9,591 nucleotides of DNA from Candidatus Moraniibacteriota bacterium. GTDB taxonomy: Bacteria > Patescibacteriota > Minisyncoccia > Moranbacterales > UBA9337. Position numbers and translations under genes: made by a program. Every line of letters starts with the position of its first letter. Positions within the stretch are counted from its first letter, which is position 1. Positions 5,337 through 9,591 of this stretch are shown one piece after another. Under the pieces are notes generated by a model. The model did no database searches. It was not told the DNA's origin and was given only the letters and a program-made list of their open reading frames with translations. Location of the stretch: positions 11,625 to 21,215 of the forward strand of contig DOKP01000021.1 of assembly GCA_003510795.1 (NCBI GenBank). Reading direction: 5' to 3'.

Positions 5337-5879
5337 TTAAAAACCTCTAACTTTAATTCTTTTGGTTTTATTAGTGTCAGCCTTAGGCAATTTGATGGTT
5401 AAAATTCCATTTTTTAAAGAGGCTTCTATCTTTTCGGCAATGACATCAACTGGCAAAACTACCGAACGGGAAAAACTTCCCCAATAGCATTCTTGATAAT
5501 AAAAATTATCCTCGCTTACATTTTCTTCAAACTTTCTTTCTCCTTTGATAGTGATCATGTCGTTATTAATTGAAACATCCAAATCCTCGGGATTAACTCC
5601 GGCAATAGTGGATTTGATAACAATATCTTCATCTGTTTGAAAAACGTCTATGGTCAATTGCCCATCTCCAGATTCGTCGGTGCTTTCGGAAGATCCCCAG
5701 CTATCAGAAAAACTATCGCTATTGTTCTCTAAGTTAGAGCTGGGAATGGAGATATTATCCATTTCATCTTCAGTGGTTATATTCATGGTTCGAATAGGCG
5801 CAGATATATCATTATCTTCATCGGTTACTCTTTTTGAACCGATAAGTTTTTCCATGAACGATTTTTTTTCTTTTGTCAT
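5337..5879 (-). CDS. Small heat-shock protein, Hsp20/alpha-crystallin family
   Basis: A 180-residue ATP-independent holdase. The alpha-crystallin domain spans about residues 73-167: GQLTIDVFQTDEDIVIKSTI, AGVNPEDLDVSI, ITIKGERK, then YYQECYWGSFSRSVVLP (matching the family's E-x-x-x-G-x-F-x-R-x-x-x-LP) and the hallmark ASLKNGILTIKLPK (153-166). The end RIKVRGF carries an I-x-V motif like the C-terminal anchor used in oligomer assembly. The first ~72 residues are acidic, serine-rich and low-complexity (SSNLENNSDSFSDSWGSSES), probably disordered and longer than usual for bacterial members. The TAA stop is followed by a hairpin (5270-5302). The start at ATG 5879 has no ribosome site; the leader is AT-rich. 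No CIRCE (HrcA) operator is visible. The promoter lies within the 3' end of the upstream PrsW-like gene. Confidence 0.92.
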   Translation of the reverse strand: MTKEKKSFMEKLIGSKRVTDEDNDISAPIRTMNITTEDEMDNISIPSSNLENNSDSFSDSWGSSESTDESGDGQLTIDVFQTDEDIVIKSTIAGVNPEDLDVSINNDMITIKGERKFEENVSEDNFYYQECYWGSFSRSVVLPVDVIAEKIEASLKNGILTIKLPKADTNKTKRIKVRGF

Positions 5880-5959
5880 ATTTTTTTATTTTTATCTAAA
5901 TAAGCATTTAATTATTAATTAATTTAGATTGATTTATGGGTGAAGGTTAATACACTTAA

Positions 5960-5988
5960 ATTATAGGATATTTATTAATCTGAAGCAA
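5960..5988 (-). promoter_or_regulatory. Probable hsp20 promoter
   Basis: On the minus strand TTGCTT (5988-5983), a 17-base spacer and a perfect TATAAT (5965-5960). The predicted start near 5953 gives a leader of about 73 bases. The -35 box overlaps the last codons of the PrsW-like gene (stop 5975-5977), so hsp20 can be expressed separately from it. Confidence 0.6.
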
Positions 5989-6562
5989 GTTTTTTATTCA
6001 CAATCAATAAACTGTAGACATTTATAGCCAAAAGAAGGATTATTATTGCAGATTTTATCGCAGAGCTGTAATAATCCAAATGGAGGATGGAATAATTGTA
6101 AATAAAATGAATAATAACGTTAAAAAGGAGAATATTTATATTTATTTTCTTTTTTTCTGAAATAGCTAAAAAATATCCCAAAATTCCGAAAGTGAGGATG
6201 TGAAGAGGAGCAGTTGTAAATACATCTTCAAGGGAAAAATTTATTTTTTCGGCAATATTTTTTTGATAGATTATAAAAGCCTCAATTAGAGAGAAACCAA
6301 TTCCAGCCAGCCAAGCATTTATTATAAAGCTTCGGCCATAAGAAAGGGGGATTATTTTCTTGACTACAATAAAATATTTAAAGGCTTCTTCGCTAAACGC
6401 ATATAGAAAAAGAAAAAATATGGTTCCAAAGAAATCTTTATCGATTTCAGATAAATTTGTCTGGGATATGGATAAGGAGATGATAACTAATTGAAAAATT
6501 AAAGACATTCCAGCTGTAATTATTCCCCAAAAGACTGATTGAATAGCATTTTTTAGATACAT
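5975..6562 (-). CDS. PrsW-like intramembrane metalloprotease
   Basis: A 195-residue integral membrane protein with about six or seven hydrophobic helices. The signature positions of the PrsW family (related to CPBP/Abi proteases) are present: SEEAFKY (57-63, the EExxK motif at the end of a helix), GIGFSLIEAFIIYQ (87-100, with Glu94), APLHILTFGILGYFLA (118-133, His121) and NVIIHFIYNYS (148-158, His152 and Asn156). These would form the membrane-embedded active site. In Bacillus subtilis PrsW cleaves an anti-sigma factor at site 1. No sigma/anti-sigma pair is in this window, so the substrate is unknown. It is shorter than typical PrsW, lacking extra helices. ATG 6562 is the only reasonable start and has no clear ribosome site. 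It lies between valS and hsp20 in the same orientation, but a repeat and a promoter separate these genes. Confidence 0.75.
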   Translation of the reverse strand: MYLKNAIQSVFWGIITAGMSLIFQLVIISLSISQTNLSEIDKDFFGTIFFLFLYAFSEEAFKYFIVVKKIIPLSYGRSFIINAWLAGIGFSLIEAFIIYQKNIAEKINFSLEDVFTTAPLHILTFGILGYFLAISEKKKININILLFNVIIHFIYNYSILHLDYYSSAIKSAIIILLLAINVYSLLIVNKKLASD

Positions 6563-6605
6563 TTTGGTTTTTAGGACTTACGCGTTTTAATATTATTTTT
6601 TGTTT

Positions 6606-6717
6606 GTCTCTGCGAGTAATTTGAGTACTCTCAAATTGCGTGGCAGTCCAGAAAAATAAATTTTGATATAAATATATTCCTAGATTGCCACGTCAGGAGT
6701 ACCCTCCTCGCAAAGAC
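6606..6717. repeat. Branched palindromic repeat, copy 2
   Basis: Same architecture as copy 1 (2709-2807). The outer stem is GTCTCTGCGAG (6606-6616) with CTCGCAAAGAC (6707-6717), one C/A mismatch. Arm 1 is AATTTGAG-TACT-CTCAAATT (6618-6637). Arm 2 is CGTGGCAGTCCAG (6639-6651) with CTAGATTGCCACG (6680-6692) around a longer AT-rich loop. Arm 3 is AGGAG-TACC-CTCCT (6695-6708). It sits in the 193 bases between valS and the PrsW-like gene. The copy-1 terminal repeats (TATTCAGT) are not present here; weaker flanking symmetry (TACGC 6579-6583 / GCGTA 6750-6754) may mark different ends. Confidence 0.83.
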
Positions 6718-6720
6718 AAC

Positions 6721-6750
6721 CCCACTTTTTGTAATGAGAGTTAAAGTGGG
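6721..6750 (-). other. Hairpin just after the valS stop
   Basis: CCCACTTT (6721-6728) pairs with AAAGTGGG (6743-6750) across a 14-base loop, starting five bases past the valS stop. On the minus strand it is not followed by a U run, so it is a poor intrinsic terminator. CCCCACT also follows copy 1 of the repeat, so the left arm probably belongs to the repeat's conserved border. Confidence 0.45.
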
Positions 6751-6755
6751 CGTAG

Positions 6756-9431
6756 CTACAATTTTTCCAGATGTTTTTCCATTTCTAAAATATCTGCCTG
6801 GGCTTTAACTAATTTTTCTTTTTCTTGAGCGACTATTTGAGGAGGAGCTTTCTTAGCGAATTCTTTATTAGAAAGTCTTTGGGTAAGATTGGCGGTATAT
6901 TTCTTCAAATTTTCTAATTCTGCTGAAATTCTTTTTTTCTCAACGTCTTTGTCTATTTCGTTAATTAAATAAATTTCAATTCCTCCAACAATAACGTAGA
7001 GAGCTTCAGATGGCTTGTCCCCATTTTTTTCTAAAATTAATTCGCCAACTCCAGTGCGGAGATTTTTAATCAATACTTCTTCATTTTTTATTTTTTCAAA
7101 GTCATCCCCGGCATAAATGATGGTGGTTAATTTTTTGGTAGGCTCAATTTTATTTTCGGCGCGCAAATTTCGAATAGCAGTTATGATAGCTTGAGTTTTT
7201 GTAAATATATAACGTTCGGTTTCGATATCTTCGTTTGTAACCTCATCCCAGTTTTTCAAAGTGGGCCAAGCTTCAATCAAGAGTAATTTATCTTGATTAA
7301 GATTGGACCAGATTTCCTCGGTTACAAATGGGATGAAAGGATGCCAAAGTTTTAGAATGTCTTTTAAAATTTTTCCTAGAATAATATTTTTTTCAGTTTG
7401 GTTAGTTTCAAATTTAGCTACTTCAAGGTACCAATCGGCAAAATCATTTTTAGTGAAATCTTGAAGCTTTTCGCCCGCTAAGAAGAAATTATATTTTTCT
7501 AAATCTGAAGTAATTTCTTGAATCAGATTTTTGATTTTGTTTAAAATCCATTTATCGGCAGAGGTCAGATTTTTTTCTTCAATCTTACTTTGAGTGTCAG
7601 TAGTTTGGGTTTTAGAAATAACAAAGCGGCTAATATTCCAAAGTTTATTAATAAAATTGCGATAGCTTTCGATTTTTTCTTCACCGATACGCATATCATT
7701 TCCCGGAGTACTACCCATAAGAATAGAAAGACGAACTGCGTCGGTCCCAAATTTATCTATAATATCAAGAGGATCAATTCCGTTGCCTTTTGATTTACTC
7801 ATTTTTTTCCCATCTTTATCTAATATCATTCCATGTAAATAAACATTTTCAAAAGGGATTTCACCGAGAGCAAACAAGCTCATCATAACCATTCGACTTA
7901 CCCACAGAGTGATTATTTCATGGCCGGTTTCTAATACTTGGGTGGGATGGAATTTTTTTAAATCACCTGATTTAATATTATTTTTGAAATTGTCAGGCCA
8001 ACCTAAAGTTGAAAAAGTCCACATACCGGAAGAAAACCAAGTATCTAGCGAATCTTCATCTTGAGTTAAATTTGTAGAATCGCAAGCTGGACATTTTTGA
8101 GGCTTTTTTTCAGACACGATGATTTCTCCGCACTCACAATAATAGGCTGGAATACTGTGCCCAAACCAAATTTGACGGCTAATGCACCAGTCGTGAAGAT
8201 TTTCCATCCAGTTTAAATATATTTTAGTAAATCTGGCGGGGACAAAATTTATTTCTCCATTGGTGGCCACTTCGATAGATTTTTCTTTAAGAGATTTATC
8301 GGATAATTTTTTAACTGGTTTATCAACGGACACAAACCATTGTTTGGACGGCAGGGGTTCAATAGCCGTATCACAGCGATAGCAAATAGAAAGATTATTA
8401 ACAATGTCCTCTTCTTTTTCAATTAAATTTTCTTTTTTTAAATCAGAAACTATCATTGCTCTTGCCTCAAGAACTGTTAAATTTGAATATTTTTCAAAAC
8501 CAGGGTGAATCTTGCCTGATTCATTGATAACTTTTATAATTTTTAGATTATTATTTTCGGCCATTTTCCAATCTATCATAGAGTGGGCCGGAGTAACTCC
8601 CAGAGCACCTGTGCCAAAGTCCATTTCTACTTCACGGTCGGCAATAATTTTTATTTTTAAATCAATACCGCAAAATTTCCCTTCAAATTCTTGGCCGATA
8701 TATTTTTTATATCTTTCATCTTTGGGATTAACTGCCACAGCTGTGTCGCCTAATTTTGTTTCAGGGCGAGTAGTGGAGATAGAGATAGGAAAATCTTTCC
8801 AATAGCGAAAAGTGTATAGTTTAGCTTCTTGATGTTGGTGTTCTACTTCATCGTCAGCTAAAGTGCTCTGGCAACGCGGGCACCAATTAACAATGCGTTC
8901 ACCTCGATAGATAACTCCTGCTGCATACATATCAATAAACATTTTAGTGACTGCTTTTCCCCTTTCATCATCTAAAGTAAAAGCTTCTCTGGACCAATCC
9001 AAAGAAGAACCCATTTTTCGAGTTTGATGAAGAATAGTGGATTGAGTCTCTCGAAGAAATTCCCAAACTTTTTTTAAAAATTCCTCTTTTCCCAGATCGT
9101 GCCGAGTAAGGGCGGATTCGGTAAAGATTTTTTTCTCAACTACGTTTTGAGTAGCAATAGCGGCGTGGTCAGTGCCTGGGATCCATAGAGTACGATAGCC
9201 TTGCATGCGGTGAAAGCGAATCATTAGATCTTCAATGGCTAGCATCGCGCTATGTCCGAGATGTAATTTGGCAGTGATATTGGGTGGAGGCAGGACAATT
9301 GTATAAGATGGAGCATTTTCTGGTAAATCTAAATTATCCGGATTAAAAAATCCGGAATCTTCCCAGATTTTGTATATTTTATCTTCAACTTTTTTGGGAT
9401 CATATATTTTTGGCAGTTCTTTTGATTTCAT
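6756..9431 (-). CDS. valS: Valyl-tRNA synthetase
   Basis: Class I aminoacyl-tRNA synthetase charging tRNA-Val in the cytoplasm; 891 residues from ATG 9431. Numbered from the alternative ATG 9449, the N-terminal catalytic half has PPPNITAKLHLGHS (HIGH box HLGH, 63-66) and WIPGTDHAAIATQ. The CP1 editing insertion runs from about NWCPRCQ (188-194), with STTRPETKLGDTAV and GALGVTPAHS. Zinc-ribbon cysteines include CYRC (356-359), CEC (438-440) and CPAC (453-456). EDSLDTWFSSGMW precedes KMSKS (549-553). The anticodon-binding domain follows (ADKWILNKI..., WHPFIPFVTEEIW), and residues ~832-897 form the C-terminal coiled-coil arm typical of ValRS. Valine specificity rests on the editing domain plus this coiled coil. 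ATG 9431 is preferred because the predicted transcript start (~9452) leaves only a few bases before ATG 9449, and the first conserved residues (LPKIYDPKKVE) follow closely. Stop TAG. Full length, nothing missing. Confidence 0.95.
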   Translation of the reverse strand: MKSKELPKIYDPKKVEDKIYKIWEDSGFFNPDNLDLPENAPSYTIVLPPPNITAKLHLGHSAMLAIEDLMIRFHRMQGYRTLWIPGTDHAAIATQNVVEKKIFTESALTRHDLGKEEFLKKVWEFLRETQSTILHQTRKMGSSLDWSREAFTLDDERGKAVTKMFIDMYAAGVIYRGERIVNWCPRCQSTLADDEVEHQHQEAKLYTFRYWKDFPISISTTRPETKLGDTAVAVNPKDERYKKYIGQEFEGKFCGIDLKIKIIADREVEMDFGTGALGVTPAHSMIDWKMAENNNLKIIKVINESGKIHPGFEKYSNLTVLEARAMIVSDLKKENLIEKEEDIVNNLSICYRCDTAIEPLPSKQWFVSVDKPVKKLSDKSLKEKSIEVATNGEINFVPARFTKIYLNWMENLHDWCISRQIWFGHSIPAYYCECGEIIVSEKKPQKCPACDSTNLTQDEDSLDTWFSSGMWTFSTLGWPDNFKNNIKSGDLKKFHPTQVLETGHEIITLWVSRMVMMSLFALGEIPFENVYLHGMILDKDGKKMSKSKGNGIDPLDIIDKFGTDAVRLSILMGSTPGNDMRIGEEKIESYRNFINKLWNISRFVISKTQTTDTQSKIEEKNLTSADKWILNKIKNLIQEITSDLEKYNFFLAGEKLQDFTKNDFADWYLEVAKFETNQTEKNIILGKILKDILKLWHPFIPFVTEEIWSNLNQDKLLLIEAWPTLKNWDEVTNEDIETERYIFTKTQAIITAIRNLRAENKIEPTKKLTTIIYAGDDFEKIKNEEVLIKNLRTGVGELILEKNGDKPSEALYVIVGGIEIYLINEIDKDVEKKRISAELENLKKYTANLTQRLSNKEFAKKAPPQIVAQEKEKLVKAQADILEMEKHLEKL

Positions 9432-9458
9432 ATTTTGAATAAGAAACATTATGTGCTT

Positions 9459-9487
9459 AGTTTAGCAGAAGAGGGGATAACTTTCAA
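9459..9487 (-). promoter_or_regulatory. Probable valS promoter
   Basis: On the minus strand TTGAAA (9487-9482), a 17-base spacer and TAAACT (9464-9459). Transcription would begin near 9452, giving a leader of about 20 bases to ATG 9431. No T-box stem or T-box sequence is seen in the short stretch upstream. Confidence 0.5.
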
Positions 9488-9591
9488 GGAAAATTTCTAC
9501 TAATTACGAACTATACGAAATTACGAATTTTGAGAAGCTACAAATTTTTTTAAAATAAGAAATAAATTTAAAGAGGCTGGCAATCATTGAT
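9488..9591. other. AT-rich end region with short direct repeats, no gene seen
   Basis: AATTACGAA occurs at 9502-9510 and 9519-9527, with a third ACGAA between them (9515-9519). No reading frame, RNA gene or terminator could be supported in the last ~100 bases; a neighbouring gene may begin or end just outside. Confidence 0.35.

Noticed and set aside
5880..5960. CIRCE operator or other inverted repeat controlling hsp20
   Set aside because: No TTAGCACTC/GAGTGCTAA pair is present; the AT-rich self-complementary TAATTA runs are expected from composition.
5039..6579. Shared AAGTCCT motif upstream of vanW and the PrsW-like gene as a novel ribosome-binding or regulatory signal
   Set aside because: Only two occurrences, at different distances from the ATG, and absent before the other genes; expected by chance at this level.
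9450..9591. T-box leader upstream of valS
   Set aside because: The predicted leader is only ~20 bases, and no T-box consensus or specifier stem is visible.

Overview
The window is an AT-rich bacterial chromosome segment. It carries the 3' end of a ribosomal protein gene, six complete protein genes with recognisable families, one small hypothetical gene and two tRNA genes. Short genes, AT-rich leaders with almost no Shine-Dalgarno sequences, a VanW-type cell-wall protein, a geranylgeranyl-reductase-type flavoprotein and decayed palindromic elements in the gaps together suggest a Patescibacteria/CPR (Parcubacteria-like) genome. That placement is inference from style, not from a marker phylogeny. 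All genes read full length in the standard bacterial code, and the eight visible stops are TAA or TAG, never TGA.

Layout. Positions 1-3622 hold the + strand protein genes: the C-terminal part of bL25 (1-273), a small HEAT-like repeat protein (295-636) followed by a strong terminator, a promoter and a geranylgeranyl reductase family flavoprotein (812-1996), and a YfiH/PgeF family enzyme (2927-3622). The 0.9 kb between the last two carries no protein gene. On the minus strand it holds tRNA-Lys(CUU) and tRNA-Arg(UCU), interleaved with three tRNA fragments, followed by a small palindromic element bounded by inverted repeats and a 9-bp direct repeat. Positions 3763-9431 hold minus-strand genes: VanW-domain protein, Hsp20, PrsW-like membrane protease and valyl-tRNA synthetase. 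The two blocks converge at a long hairpin (3672-3759).

Functionally the window mixes translation (bL25, tRNAs, ValRS), envelope functions (VanW protein, PgeF, probable isoprenoid reductase) and stress or quality control (Hsp20 next to a PrsW-like protease). The genes are mostly separate transcription units. Recognisable promoters precede the flavoprotein, hsp20 and valS; the hsp20 promoter lies inside the end of the PrsW-like gene.

The most unusual content is non-coding. (1) In the tRNA cluster, 5' half-copies precede each intact tRNA, and a 3' half-copy of tRNA-Arg follows with a 30-nt hairpin inserted in its T-loop. (2) Two copies of a palindromic repeat (2709-2807, 6606-6717) have a variable stem changed by compensating substitutions. 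(3) The first copy sits in a MITE-like unit with a candidate target duplication. (4) A second, unrelated palindromic element (5076-5269) separates vanW from hsp20.
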